From the NCBI GenBank assembly GCA_963695405.1, contig CAVOGJ010000006.1, forward strand, positions 124,001-188,000: a stretch of 64,000 nucleotides of DNA, written 5' to 3'. A model generated the notes under the pieces. It worked only from the letters and a program-made list of their open reading frames with translations. It was not told the DNA's origin and did no database searches. Source of the DNA: CAVOGJ01 sp963695405. Lineage in GTDB: Bacteria; Planctomycetota; Planctomycetia; Pirellulales; Pirellulaceae. Below are positions 49,192 through 61,482 of this stretch, piece after piece (the stretch's first letter is position 1; each line of letters starts with the position of its first letter). The position numbers and the translations under genes were made by a program.

Positions 49192-49313
49192 AAAGGCGAA
49201 TGCTGAGGGTGCTCGATCGGCCACCTTCTGGCACCGATTTCCGGGTCTTGCCAAATGTCGCTATGCTGTAAGGGTAAAGAGCAGCGCTTGACCCGCAGCG
49301 GAGCCAAATCGCC

Positions 49314-50647
49314 ATGGCAAGCTTGAATCGTCGACACTGGATGCGATCGACCACGGTCGGCGTCTTGGGTGCCAGCGTGAGCGGTTGGTTTCCCACGCTG
49401 GCGAAGGTCTGGGCCGCCAGCCCGACGAAACAGCGTCATTGCATCCTGCTCTGGATGCCAGGAGGACCCAGTCAAACAGACACGTTTGACATGAAGCCCC
49501 ACCATGAGAACGGGGGTGAATTCAAGGAAATCTCGACATCGGTCAGTGGCCTACGGATCAGTGAGCACCTCCCCAAGTTGGCTGGGCAGGCCCAGCATTT
49601 GGCCATCGTCCGCAGCCTGAGCACCAAGGAGGGGGATCACGGTCGTGGTACGTACCTGATGCGAACCGGACAGCGTCCGATGGGACCCGTTGCCTACCCC
49701 GCCATGGGTGCAAGTCTCGCCAAGCAGCTGGGCAACAGCGATACCGAACTGCCGAATTATGTCAGCATTGGCCCTTTTCGCGCCTTTAACCGCGAGGCGT
49801 TTGGCGCCGGATTTCTCGGTCCCAAGTACGACCCGCTCGTCGTGGCCGCCGCCGACAGTGGGATGGCGTCCGTCACGACGGACGATCGTGGATTTGCCGA
49901 ATTGAAGGTCGAATCGCTCGCTCCGCCAATTACGGTCGACGACAAACGGCGACAACGACGTTTGGAAATGTGGCGCCGCATGCAAGCTGATTTCCTTGCC
50001 AACCATCCGGGCGCACCGGCGCTGCGCGCTCACGATACTATCTACGAACGCACGCTGGATATGATGGGTGATCGTGCGAGCGAGGCCTTTGACCTATCCC
50101 GAGAGGATGCGACTCTACGGGAAGCTTACGGAAAAGGAGTCTTCGGGCAGGGTTGCCTTCTTGCTCGACGCTTGATTGAACGGGGCGTTTCCTTCATCGA
50201 AGTGGCCCTTACCGGTTCTAGCGGCATCGGTTGGGATACCCATGCGGATAACTTCAATCAGCTCAAGTCGCTGAGCGCGGAGCTGGATGCTGGTTGGGGC
50301 ACTCTCTTGACCGATCTGGATCAGCGAGGACTGTTGGAACAAACCACGGTCCTCTGGATGGGCGAATTTGGCCGCACGCCGAAGATCAATGCGCAGGTGG
50401 GCGCGACCACTTTCCGCAGGCTTGGACCTGCGTCTTCGCTGGTGGTGGGATCGCGGGAGGTCAAGCCTATGGGAGGACCAGCGATGATGGCATGGAAGTC
50501 GTCGAGAAGCAGGTCGGCGTGACAGACGTACTGGCCACCCTTTGCGCGGCGGTTGGCGTACCGCCGGACGACGAGAACTACACCCAGGATGGACGACCGA
50601 TTCCGCTCGTCGATAAGGGATCCCCGATTGGCGAGTTGCTCGCGTAG
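49314..50647 (+). CDS. DUF1501 protein, Tat-exported (frameshifted)
   Basis: DUF1501 proteins are numerous in planctomycetes and belong to the alkaline-phosphatase/sulfatase-like fold. The N-terminus NRRHWMRSTTVGVLGASVSG is a Tat-like signal. Recognisable blocks are LLWMPGGPSQTDTFDMKP, GDHGRGTYLMRTG, and GWDTHADNF with the GEFGRTPK segment. The first frame ends at 50522 with unrelated residues; the family continues in another frame from about 50398 (GGRDHFPQAWTCVFAGGG to the stop at 50647). One missing G in the GGTGGG run near 50397-50402 restores about 444 residues. Its usual DUF1549/DUF1553 partner is absent. Confidence 0.85.
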
Positions 50648-50745
50648 CTGCTGGCCATGGAATCTGCCGCAGCGTCAAGTGGAACCATCCCACGGATGCC
50701 GAGCGATCGGAACATCATGGAACAGGTCGAGCAGCCAGAGCGAGC

Positions 50746-51687
50746 CTATCCTGTCAGGCCTTCAAAGAGCGGCGTGGACAGATACCGTTCGCCCAGACTG
50801 CACATGATGGTGACGATGTTCTTGCCTCGAAACTCGGGTCGGGCCGCCACCTGGGCTGCTGCCCACATGTTGGCTCCGCTACTGATGCCGGCCATAATCC
50901 CTTCCTCACGAGCCAGCCGGCGGCCCCAGTCGAAGGCATCCTCGTCATCCACCGTGACGACTTCGTCCACCAGCGACGTATCGAGATTGCGGGGAATGAA
51001 TCCGGCGCCAATGCCCTGGATCCGGTGCTTGCCTGGCTGGCCACCTCCGATGACGGGCGAGTGCTTCGGTTCGACCGCGATCGCTTGAAAGTCCGGATTG
51101 CGGCTCTTGAGAAAGCGCGCCACGCCGGTGATCGTGCCACCCGTTCCGACGCCGGCCACAATGGCGTCAATCTTGCCGCCGGTGTCGGTCCAGATTTCAG
51201 GTCCCGTCGTGGCTTCGTGGATCGCCGGATTCGCGGGATTCTCGAATTGCTGAGGAATCCAAGCGTTATCCTCGCGGTCCACCATTTCTTGCGCTTCACG
51301 GATAGCGGCCGGCATACCGCCTGACGCGGGAGTTAGCACGAGGTTGGCTCCCAAAGCGCACAACAACGCTCGCCGCTCGACCGACATCGATTCTGGCATG
51401 GTCAACGTCAGTCGATAGCCCTTGGCGGCGCAGACGAAAGCGAGCGCGATGCCCGTATTTCCACTGGTCGGCTCGATGATATGCGTTTCCGGATTGATTT
51501 TTCCATCGCGTTCCGCCGCGTTAATCATCGCGGCGCCGATCCGATCCTTCACGCTATTGAGCGGCTGGAAGAATTCACACTTGGCATAGACGATCGCCTG
51601 ACCTTCGGGTACCAGCTTATTGATACGAATCATCGGCGTGTTGCCGATTGCTTCTGCCGCATTCGAGTACGTCTTGCCGTGTGCCAT
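50746..51687 (-). CDS. cysK: Cysteine synthase A (O-acetylserine sulfhydrylase)
   Basis: The 313-residue enzyme makes cysteine from O-acetylserine and sulfide with pyridoxal phosphate. Lys47 in QPLNSVKDRIG binds PLP, the substrate loop is EPTSGNTGIALA, and the phosphate loop GVGTGGTITG is intact. GAGGG lies about 9 bases before the ATG at 51687, favouring it over the ATG at 51696. It has no cysE neighbour. The 98 bases between it and the DUF1501 stop hold nothing recognised. Confidence 0.95.
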   Translation of the reverse strand: MAHGKTYSNAAEAIGNTPMIRINKLVPEGQAIVYAKCEFFQPLNSVKDRIGAAMINAAERDGKINPETHIIEPTSGNTGIALAFVCAAKGYRLTLTMPESMSVERRALLCALGANLVLTPASGGMPAAIREAQEMVDREDNAWIPQQFENPANPAIHEATTGPEIWTDTGGKIDAIVAGVGTGGTITGVARFLKSRNPDFQAIAVEPKHSPVIGGGQPGKHRIQGIGAGFIPRNLDTSLVDEVVTVDDEDAFDWGRRLAREEGIMAGISSGANMWAAAQVAARPEFRGKNIVTIMCSLGERYLSTPLFEGLTG

Positions 51688-51908
51688 GGTCGCCATCCCT
51701 CATGTCTGGTGTCTGGGGCGAAATTTTGCCGGGCGACGCCCCCGGGGACCCTTGAGAAACTTAGCCGTGATGGCTGTCGAGCGTCAAGACATGCCGTCAG
51801 CCCCAACGATGTGGCCCGTCACCACGTTGCGTCGCAGCGAACGGTCGACGCGAATCGGGGGCATCGGCAGGACCGAGACGACGATCTCCGCCGGATTGGA
51901 TGGTGCGT

Positions 51909-53400
51909 CTAAGAAAAGAGATCGCCCTGGCCACGTTCGGCGGCATACTTTGCCAGATAGGGTTTGACTTTGACTTTCCGCGCCGTGTTATCGGAACTCA
52001 TGTAGCGAATTTTTCCGAAGATGGGTCGCTCGGGTCCCCAGGCCCGATCATAGCGTCCAAGTACCCAGAAAATGCCGCTGTAGGAATTCGGGTTCCGGCC
52101 ATCGAGTGCGTACTTGTTATTCAGCTCGATCATGATCTCCAGGGCATCTTGCGGCTGGGTGGTCCATTCGAGAATCTTCTTCCCCCACAGCATCCGCAGA
52201 TAGTTGTGCATGCGGCCCTCCCGGACTAACTGTCGCTGGGCGGCGTTCCACAGCTCGTCATGGGTGCTGGCGGTTTCAAACTGCTCAAGTGAATAAACAA
52301 ACTCTCGCTTATCCTGCTGGTGCTCGCGCAGCGTGCGCTGGGCCCACTCGGGTAGCGACGAATACTGATCATAGTCCGCCCGATGCGCACATGTTGTATC
52401 CCAGTTCGCGCCACGTGATCAGTTCGTCCAGGAACGATTCGACGCATTCCGGTAGTCCCCACCAGCCTTGGGCGCTCCCTCTTCCCTTCTCGGCGACCAT
52501 GCCCGGATGCCAGCTCTCTTGGGAAATCACGCGATCAAAAATGTCATGGGCCGAAATATGGCCAAAGTGGAGATAGGGCGACAATCCGCTCGACACGTCT
52601 TGCGTCGGCTCGTTACGCGCCTCGTGGTATTTCGGCAACCCATCGCGCAGGAAGTGCACCAGTCGCTGCTCAGCGGCCTGGGCGCCGCCGCGGAGGAACG
52701 ACACGCGGACCCCATGATCGATCGGCCAACCCTTCAATTCCTCCGGGCGTTCCGCCAATCGTTCCACATCGGCGGCTGGCCATCGTTTCTGCAGCTCTGC
52801 GGGCAGTCGCTGCAGAACGGGCAAATTTTTTCTGGCGAACGGGTTCTTTCGGGGCACATCATCGAGCTGAGGCAGCAAGTGTTTCTGGAGGAATCGTCGC
52901 AGGTCGAAGGCCCGCTGAAAGACGCGGTCTGTCGCATGCATCGGGAAGAGTCCGTTACTATCGATAAGCTCGAACCGCACCGAGATGTGGCGACGCGCGG
53001 CATCAATCATGCTTGGCAGAAAAAAACAAGGAAAGTCGTCGCTGATGACCGCGCAACTGTCCTTGGCGAGTGCGGCCAACAGGCCGCGTCCGTCGCCAGG
53101 CTTTGGCTCGAGATAGGGATAGTATGTCACTGGCTGATCCGCCAGTGCTGCCCGATTGTCCGCCATGCCCTGGATGATGAACTGATGAATTCGATCACTG
53201 GCCCAGCGGTAACCCACACGCAGCGCTTCGAAGACAACGAGTGGCTTTGCCAATTCGTGAGCCAACTCGGCCGCGCACTGCAGGCTGTAGTTCCATCGCG
53301 TCCGGCGGTTGGCAATCATCCAATAAAGGACGAATTGCCCGTCAGGATTGAGCGGCTGCTCCCCGATGTTGCGAATACGTACGGTTGGAATCGTCTTCAA
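51909..53400 (-). CDS. Class II DNA photolyase (frameshifted)
   Basis: Photolyases repair cyclobutane pyrimidine dimers with light and FAD. The N-terminal part shows FVLYWMIANRRTRWNYSLQCA, and GLSPYLHFGHIS and ELGYNMC follow. The C-terminal part, MLWGKKILEW, LNNKYALDGRNPNSYSGIFW and GRYDRAWGPERPIFGKIRYM, is characteristic of class II enzymes. The frame breaks near 52388: the upstream frame ends with CASGGL while the other reads HRADYDQYSSLPEWA. One extra base there accounts for it; the restored length is about 496 residues. The start is the ATG at 53400. Confidence 0.88.
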
Positions 53401-53799
53401 GAATGATGCCCCTTCCTCCTGGTGGCTGTCCGTTTCCGGTACTTTTTAACTGAATCACGATGAGCGATCTTGGGCTCGGTCGCAACCCTTGGCGAACAGT
53501 CGACTTACAGCGGCCTGCTTGACCTAGCCAACCAGGGGAAATTCAGTACAATGCGGCGTTTAAGTCGAGTTTGAAATCTAGTGCTCGGCAGGATTCGCTC
53601 GGCGACCGTTCGTTGTGTTCCCCCGCCGCCGATTCCTCGTCGACCTTCGTCGCTCGCTACAATGGTCGACTCTGGCGACCTCTCCGAAGGCGGCTGCTTG
53701 TCGCGGTCGGGGAAAGGAGACCCGGCAAGTCGCGGTAATGGTTAACCAAGCACAGCCTGGTGTACGTTTTTTGAATTGCACGGATTGGAGAATCGGACG
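53401..53799. other. 399-bp divergent intergenic region upstream of the PKS
   Basis: The region lies between the photolyase and PKS genes, which are divergent. A TTGACC (53519) and TACAAT (53547) are present but 22 bases apart, too far for a standard promoter. A GGAG site at 53787 serves the PKS start. No gene was recognised. Confidence 0.4.
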
Positions 53800-56700
53800 A
53801 TGGTCGATGTGGCCCAACGTCTAGCAAAACTGTCGCCCGCGCAGAGACAGCTGCTTGAAGCCCGCCTCAAGAAGAACCCTCAAGTCGCCCAGCCGATTGC
53901 GATTGTCGGCATGGCTTGCCGTTTGCCGGGTGCCGCGAACACAGAGGAATTTTGGAAGTTGATCGCCGAGCGGCGTTGCGCGGTGACCGAAGTTCCGAGT
54001 GACCGCTGGGACGTCGACCGCTATTACGATCCCGATCCCGACACGCCCGGCAAGATGTCGATCCGCTGGGGCGCCTTCGTGGACGGCGTACGCGAATTTG
54101 ATTCGATGTTTTTCGGCATCACGCCCCGCGAGGCGGTACGCATGGATCCTCAGCAGCGATTGTTGCTCGAAGTGTCCTGGGAAGCTTTCGAGAACGCGGG
54201 TATTTCGCCAGACCAATTGGCCGGTACGGCGACGGGTGTCTTTGTCGGTATCGGTGGGAATGATTACTCGAAGCTGCCCAACGAGTATGACAACTATCTC
54301 GAATACATCGACGCTCACATGGGGACGGGCAACGCCCTGAGCGTGGCTGCCAATCGTATCTCGTACATCATGGACCTCAGAGGTCCCAGTCTCGCCGTCG
54401 ATACGGCCTGCTCGTCGGGGCTGGTTGGGGTCCACCTCGCCGTGCAGTCGTTGCGGAATGGAGACTGTGATGCGGCAATCGCCGGCGCAGTGAACTTGAT
54501 TCTGTCTCCGGAGGTCACGATTGCCTTTTCGAAAGCCCGCATGCTTTCGCCGAGCGGTCAATGCCGGCCCTTTGACGCGGCGGCGAATGGTTATGTCCGC
54601 GGGGAAGGGTGTGGCATGCTGGTCCTGAAGCGGCTGACCGACGCCACTCGCGATGGCGATCATATCATGGCCGTCATTCGCGGTTCGGCCATCAATCAAG
54701 ATGGCCGCACTTCCGGAATCACCGCACCCAACAGCCTATCACAAATGGCCTGTATTCGAGCGGCGCTCAGTTCGGCTGGCTTGGACACGTCTCAGGTCAG
54801 TTACGTCGAAGCTCATGGAACGGGCACCCCGTTGGGCGATCCGATCGAGTTTCAATCGCTGACGAAGCTGTTCGCCCGTCGCAAAGATGATGATCAAACC
54901 GTACACGTGTCTTCTGTAAAGGCCAACGTCGGGCACACTGAGACCGTTTCTGGCATTGCCGGATTGATCAAGGTGATCATGATGATGCGGCATGGCGTGA
55001 TCCCACCGCAGGCGGCGCTCGAAGAACTGAACCCCAACATCAACCTCGAGGGCACGCGGCTTGCCATCCCCCGCGAGATGGTGTCTTGGAGATCAAACGG
55101 CAACCGTGTGGCTGGCATCAGTTCGTTTGGCTTCGGCGGTACTAACTCGCACGTGGTGATCGAATCGGTGACGGCCAGCCGCGAAGCGGCTGTGGAATCG
55201 GTTCCGGAAAGGCCGACCCATGTGTTGGCCGTATCGGCGAAAGCGAAAAACACCCTCCCGACGCTACTAACTCGCTATGCCGATCGGCTCGAAACACTCC
55301 CCGACGAGGAATGGGTCGACTTTTGTTACTCGGCCAACACCGGCCGTGCCCATTTCAACCTGCGGACCGCGATTACGGCCGAAGATCGCGCCTCGATGAT
55401 CGCCGGACTGCGTGCGGCAGCCGACGGGAAACGCTCGCCTCGCGTCAGATCCGATGAGGTGCGGATTGCCACAAAACCCAAAATCGCCTTCCTGTTCACC
55501 GGACAGGGATCGCAATACGTGGGCATGGCCAATCAGCTGTACGAGACGCATCCCGTCTTTAAGAAACACTTTGACCACTGCAATGAGATCCTCCGCGAGC
55601 ATCGCGAATTCTCCATCCTTGATGTCGTCTATCCGCAGGGCGATCAATCACCACTCGACGAGACGACCTATACCCAGCCCGCCTTGTTCGCACTGGAGTA
55701 CGCACTGGCGAAATTGTGGCAGTCGTGGGGAGTCGAGCCCAATTTGCTGCTTGGTCACAGCGTCGGTGAATATGTGGCGGCCTGTATCGGCGGTGTCTTT
55801 TCTGTCGAAGACGGCTTGCGGCTGATTGCGAAGCGCACGAGTTGATGCAGCGGCTACCGCAAAATGGCAAGATGGCCGTCATTTTCGCTTCCCGCGATCG
55901 CGTCCAGGAAGTCCTGGAAGAATTTGGTGATCGGGTGGCCGTGGCCACGGCCAACGGTCCTGAAAATAACGTCATTTCTGGTGCCGCCGATGTGGTCGAA
56001 AAAGTCGTCGCCGCCTTCGAGAAGAAGGGGGTGGGCACGCAGCGGCTGAATGTATCACACGCCTTTCATTCACCGTTGATGGACCCGATGCTCGACGAGT
56101 TTGAAGCGTTCGCGGCCACACTCGAATACAGCCGACCAACCATTCCGATTGCCGCGAACCGTACGGGCACGATCGTTGATTCGGCCGCGTTTGACGCGGC
56201 CTATTGGCGGGACCATATTCGGAATTGTGTCGAATTTGCCACGGGCATGCTGCGACTGGAAGAAGAAGGCGTGCATGCCATGGTGGAGATCGGTCCCACG
56301 GCCAGCCTGCTGGGGATGGGTCGCCGTTGCCTTCCCAATTCGAAGTCCGCCTGGATTCCATCCCTGCGGAAGGGGAAAAACGATTGGGAGATGATGGCCG
56401 CCGCCGTCAGTCAACTATACGTGCTGGGCGTCAATATTGACTGGAGAGGTTTTGATCAGCCTTGGAAGCGGAACCGCATCACGGTTCCGAATTATCCGTT
56501 CTTGCGGAATGAACATTGGATCATTGATGCAAGTCGACCGGCGATCAAAGGGGGCGGTCGTGGGCCGTCGTTGCACCCGCTGCTCGGCTCGGAATTCACG
56601 ACCGCCTTCGACTCCCGGTTGTATGAAGCCCGTTTCAGCGCTGACAATCCAAAACACCTGCGGGACCATGTCGTCCAGGGCTCCATCGTCGTCCCTGCTG

Positions 56701-59700
56701 CCGCGTACATCGAGCAAGGATTGGCCATCGCCCAACTACAGTTTGGGCCCGGTGATCATGCGGTCGAGAATCTCGCCATTCAACATGCGCTGTTTCTGCC
56801 GCTGGAAGGTTGCCGAGTCGTACAAGTCATGGCGTCTCCCGAAATGGGAGGGCGTTCCAGCTTTGATACCTATAGCATCAGCGGCGAGACACAAGAGAAG
56901 AACCCTAAGTGGCAGCTCCATGTTTCCGGTTCGATTGTGCATAAGGATGCGCTCGCCGTCCCTCGGCCCGCTCCGATCGATCTGGAAGAAGTTCGCCGTC
57001 GCATCGTCCGAGAGGTTAGCCGACAGGAAACCTACGATGTGATGTCGGCCCGGAATCTAGTCTACGGCGAATCGTTTCAAGTGCTGGGATCGGTGCTCCG
57101 CACCGCCTCGGAAGTGATCGCGGAAGTCGAACTGCCCGCTGCGGTCAAACAGGATCTTGATAAGTACCACCTTCATCCGGCACTCGGTGATGCGCTGATG
57201 CAGGCGGTTGCCGGTACCGTGCCACTTGAACCCAACGGTGATTTCACTCCCTATACCTACGTTCCGGTTCGTTTGAAGCGAGCCCGCATCCTTGGAGCAT
57301 TACAAGATGAAATGAGGATCTTGGCCCGCCGCATCTCTCGCGCCGATCATCCCAGTCCCGAGACGGTCGAATCGGATGTCTTCTTGCTCGATGCCGAAGG
57401 GAACGTCCTCGTCGAATTCGCGGGCGTGATCGTCCAGCGGGTGGGCCGAGCGATCGACGGTGTCCACTCGGACGATGTCTCGGATTGGGTTTATGGCATG
57501 ACCTGGCGGCCGCAGCCGTTCAATGCGGAGAAACCTGCCCGCTTGGGCACGATTGCGATCCTCACCGATCAATCACACGTCGGTGAGCAGTTGGCGAAGC
57601 ACTTGGTAGCTGCCGGTGCCAAACCGGTTCTCATCCGGCCAGGTGCGGAATATCAGCCAGGTACTGAGCAGATCGTCGTTCGCTGTACCGAGGCGGATGA
57701 TTTTTCCCAGGCCCTTGCCAGTTGCAACCGCGACGCGTCGTGTCCCCTGACCTCAATCGTCCACCTTTGGACCCTTGATTGCGGTGACCCGACCACCACG
57801 GACGATGTGGCATTACAGCGTTTGCGCGAGCAATCGCTCGCCTCGTTGCTCCGTGTCACTCAGCAAGCCGCGCGATTGCATTCCAACAAGCCTCCCGCGA
57901 TTTTGGTGGCGACCCGAGGCGGACAGCAGGTAACGTTGACAGGTGAACAAGCGACAGCTCCTCAACCCGTGACTGCCAGCCAGTCGGCGATTTGGGGGAT
58001 GGGGCGCGTCGCTGCCATCGAACACCCGGAACTCCATCTGCGATTGATCGATCTCGATCCAGCCGAAGACGCGTCGGCGGCTGCGAACCACCTACTCGAA
58101 GAGTCGCGGCAAGCGTCCGCCGAGTCACAGGTTGCCTACCGCGGAGGTTTACGCCACGTGGCACGACTGGAGCATGCCCCAGAACGCTTGCCAGGCCACG
58201 GCGCTGGCGACGCGATGCGGGTTCCGAAGCAGAGTCCCTACCAACTGCGGATTAAGGAATCTGGCAGCTTTGATTCGCTGGCCTACGAGCCGTTCGAGCG
58301 CCCGTCACCCGGTGAAGGCCAGATCGAGGTCGAAGTCCACGCCACGGGACTAAACTTCAGCGACGTCCTGAAAGCGCTGGGTCTTTATCCCGGTATTACC
58401 GACGTGATTGTCCCTATGGGGATCGAGGTGGCGGGGGTCGTCTCCTCGGTCGGTCCGGGCGTCACGCGCTTTCAAGTGGGTGATGAGGTGATGGGTGTGG
58501 CACCCTACAGCTTTGCGTCGCATTGCATCACCGCCGATTATGCAATGGTCAAGAAACCGGCATCGATCGACCATGAGGAAGCCAGCACCATCCCGATTAC
58601 GTTCCTCACGGCTTACTACGGGCTGGTCCGCCTGGCGCAAGTTCAACCTGGCGAGCGCGTGCTCATCCATGCGGGAGCGGGTGGCGTGGGGTTGGCCGCG
58701 ATTCAAATTGCCAAGCATCTGGGTGCGGAAGTATTTGCCACGGCGGGGAGTGACGAAAAGCGTGATTTCCTGCGGTCGCTCGGTGTCCAGCACGTCATGA
58801 ATTCACGCACGCTCGACTTTGCCGATCAAATCCGTGAGATCACCGGTCGTGAGGGAGTCGACGTGGTGCTCAATTCACTACCCGGCGATGCGATCACGGC
58901 GAGCCTGGGCGTGTTGCGGGCTTACGGTCGTTTTCTCGAAATCGGAAAAACCGATATCTATTCCAATACGATGATTGGCTTGCTGCCCTTCCAAGACAAT
59001 CTTTCCTACTTTGCGATCGATCTCGATCGCATGTTGCGACAAAAGTCGCAGTACATCCAAGCCATGTTTGCCGAGATGATGAGCTACTTCGAACAAGGAG
59101 TCTTCCAGCCATTGCCCTTCACACGGTTCCCGACCGAGAAGACAATCAACGCCTTTCGCTACATGGCACAGCGGAAGAATATCGGAAAAGTCGTCGTTTC
59201 CGCCGACGCCGCTGGGGAGGCCGACGAAGATGAAGCGCCCGATACATTCCACGCCACCCAGCAGGCGAATTATTTGATCACGGGGGGACTCGGCGCGCTC
59301 GGTTTGCAAGTGGCAGAATGGCTGGCGGGGCGGGGCGCGACGCACGTGACCCTTCTCTCGCGGCGATCTCCCGACGAGACGGCGCGACAATCCGTGGAGA
59401 TGCTCGCACAATGCGGCCTGCGGGTTGCCACCATCCAAGGCGATGTGGCGGATCGGCCGTCGCTCGACGCGGCATTGCAACAGGTTCCGGCAGACTTCCC
59501 ACCGCTCAAGGGAGTCTTTCACGCGGCGGGTGTCCTGGCCGATGGCGTGATGTTTGATATGTCGCTCGAACAGCTGGGCAAGCCGTTGGCTGCCAAGGTG
59601 AATGGGGCCTGGAATCTCCACGACGCCACTCGGGAGCTCGACCTGGATGCGTTCGTCCTGTTTTCGTCCGTCGCCTGCATCCTGGGTTCACCCGGGCAAA

Positions 59701-60380
59701 GCAACTACGCAGCGGGAAATGCTTACTTGGATGGTTTGGCCGCGCATCGTTGCGACGCGGGACTGCCCGCCACGAGCATCAATTGGGGGCCCTGGGCACA
59801 TTCCGGGATGGCGAAAGACGCGGGACTTGAAGAACAGTTAGCCAGTCGCGGTATGGGTATGCTGCCAGCGCAGCCTGCCCTGAACCTGATGGGAGATCTG
59901 ATCGCCACGGGCTACCCACAAACGGCCGTGATGATGGTTCATTGGCCCGACCTGGTGCGGGCCAGCGGCGGCTCGGTGGCATCGCTGTTAAAGATCGTCA
60001 CCGAGGGCATCGAACTGGGGACGCATGGCGGTGATAGCGCAGAAGATCGGGCGCTACGCAAGAGTCTGGCCAACCTGAGTGTTCCCGAACGCGAGGTGAA
60101 GCTCTGCGGCTTTTTCGCAGCGCAATTGGCCCACATTATGGGTCTGGAAGTCGAGGATATCGAAGTGGCCACGCCGCTGAACACGATGGGCCTGGACTCG
60201 TTGATGGCGATTGAGCTGAAGAACAAGATCGAGTCGCAATTGCAAATGGCGTTGCCCATGGCCGTATTCATGAACGAACCGAGTGTGGCTTCTCTGGCGA
60301 AATACGTCAGCGAGAATTTCGGGCAAGAAGCGAGCGAAGACGCGGAGCAAGAAGCTACCCCGGCGCTGGCCCCGGAATAG
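53800..60380 (+). CDS. Highly reducing type I polyketide synthase KS-AT-DH-ER-KR-ACP (frameshifted)
   Basis: The protein of about 2193 residues has, in order, KS (Cys about 204 in DTACSS, His in EAHGTGTPLGD, His in NVGHTETV), AT (GHSVGEY, then HAFH, indicating malonyl-CoA), DH (LRDHVVQG, HPALGDAL), a structural KR half, ER (HAGAGGVGLAA), KR (GGLGALGLQ; SNYAAGNAYLD with the active Tyr) and ACP (GLDSLMA). No methyltransferase or thioesterase is seen. The first frame ends at 55845 in the AT; the rest starts about 55843. One missing base joins them as KRTELMQRLPQ. The ATG at 53800 follows GGAG. With every reductive domain present it may make a saturated chain. Confidence 0.93.
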
Positions 60381-60543
60381 GGGGTTTTTCTACCGCGATC
60401 CGGATACTCCGTGAAGGGACGTCAGGAGAGAGAACCGTTGTGTCGGATGGAACCTGTTTCCTTGGCGGGCCGGCTCGGCACAGACACTGCCGCGCGTGCC
60501 GCTCGCTTGATACCCTTCCACCGCTCGACGGCAAAGGGACGTC

Positions 60544-61176
60544 ATGTCGCACGTCGCATTGGTTGGCGATTCCATCTTTGACAACGCAGCCTACGTGCCT
60601 GGCCAGCCGGCCGTTATTGACCAATTGCGGGCTTGCTTGGCTGCGAATTGGCAGGCCACGCTGTTGGCTCGAGATGGTGCCGTCTGTTCCGATGTGGACG
60701 GTCAAGTGCGGATGCTGACGGAAGATGTCACGCATGTCTGCCTGAGTGTGGGCGGCAACGATGCGTTGCGAGCCAGCGGCGTCCTGCAAGACACGCGGAT
60801 GTCCTGCTCAGACGGATTCGATCGGCTGGTGGAAGTTCAGCTGAGATTTCGGGCCGCTTATCAACGAACGTTGGAACTGCTGCTGGCACGGCAGTTGCCG
60901 ACCATCGCCTGCACGATCTATTCGCGTGTCCCCGGACTGACGCCACGTGAATGCATGGGGCTGTCGCTCTTCAACGACGTCATTACGGAGGTGGTGTCGC
61001 GGTGCGGGATACCGCTGATCGATCTTCGTTCGCTGTGCGACGAGCCGCGTGATTATGCGGAGGTGTCGCCCATCGAACCGTCTGTCTTGGGCGGGGAGAA
61101 GATCGCGGTGGCCTTGCGGACCGCGTTGTTAACACACAATTTTACATCCCGTCGTACGACCGTTTTCGCGTCGTAG
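60544..61176 (+). CDS. SGNH/GDSL-family hydrolase
   Basis: The 210-residue cytoplasmic-looking protein has block I VALVGDSIFDN (Ser10), block III CLSVGGNDALR and the later D-x-SPIEPSVLGG region. In SGNH enzymes the last block holds an Asp and His pair; here it reads SPIEPS with no His, so the acid-base partner is uncertain, a pattern I have seen in related sequences. It lies 163 bp after the PKS on the same strand. As the PKS has no thioesterase, a role in releasing or editing its product is possible but only inferred. Confidence 0.82.
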   Translation: MSHVALVGDSIFDNAAYVPGQPAVIDQLRACLAANWQATLLARDGAVCSDVDGQVRMLTEDVTHVCLSVGGNDALRASGVLQDTRMSCSDGFDRLVEVQLRFRAAYQRTLELLLARQLPTIACTIYSRVPGLTPRECMGLSLFNDVITEVVSRCGIPLIDLRSLCDEPRDYAEVSPIEPSVLGGEKIAVALRTALLTHNFTSRRTTVFAS

Positions 61177-61482
61177 GTGGATGGGCCGGATCGTCCGAAG
61201 CAGGCAACGGCCGCAGCCGCCGAACAGGCCAGATGACGATCGGGGTTCGTGATCACGAAAACAAGGGGGTTCTGTCGCCGCGCGACGCCAAATCAGCCGC
61301 TGGCGTGTTCATCGGACAAAAGGTGTTTGTAACAGCCATTCGTGCCGATGGCGCCCTAGCGGAAGTTGGTATGATGGAAATCGAACGAGCGGTGCAGCGG
61401 GGCTCTGCGGGGCTTTTTTTCGCCTGCGCCCGCGTTGGTTGTCGAAACGCCAGCCCAGCGTACAAAACTTGGGAGGATCATC
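61177..61482. other. 306-bp intergenic region
   Basis: The region lies between the SGNH hydrolase gene and the small secreted protein gene. A direct repeat GCGGGGCTCT / GCGGGGCTTTTTTT near 61398-61421 ends in a T7 run but does not form a good hairpin. The ribosome binding site GGGAGG (61470) of the next gene is at its end. No gene was recognised. Confidence 0.4.

Noticed and set aside
53519..53552. TTGACC and TACAAT as a PKS promoter
   Set aside because: The spacing of 22 bases is too long for a sigma-70 promoter.
61398..61421. GCGGGGCTCTGCGGGGCTTTTTTT as a terminator
   Set aside because: The two G-rich halves are direct, not inverted, repeats, so no stem forms.
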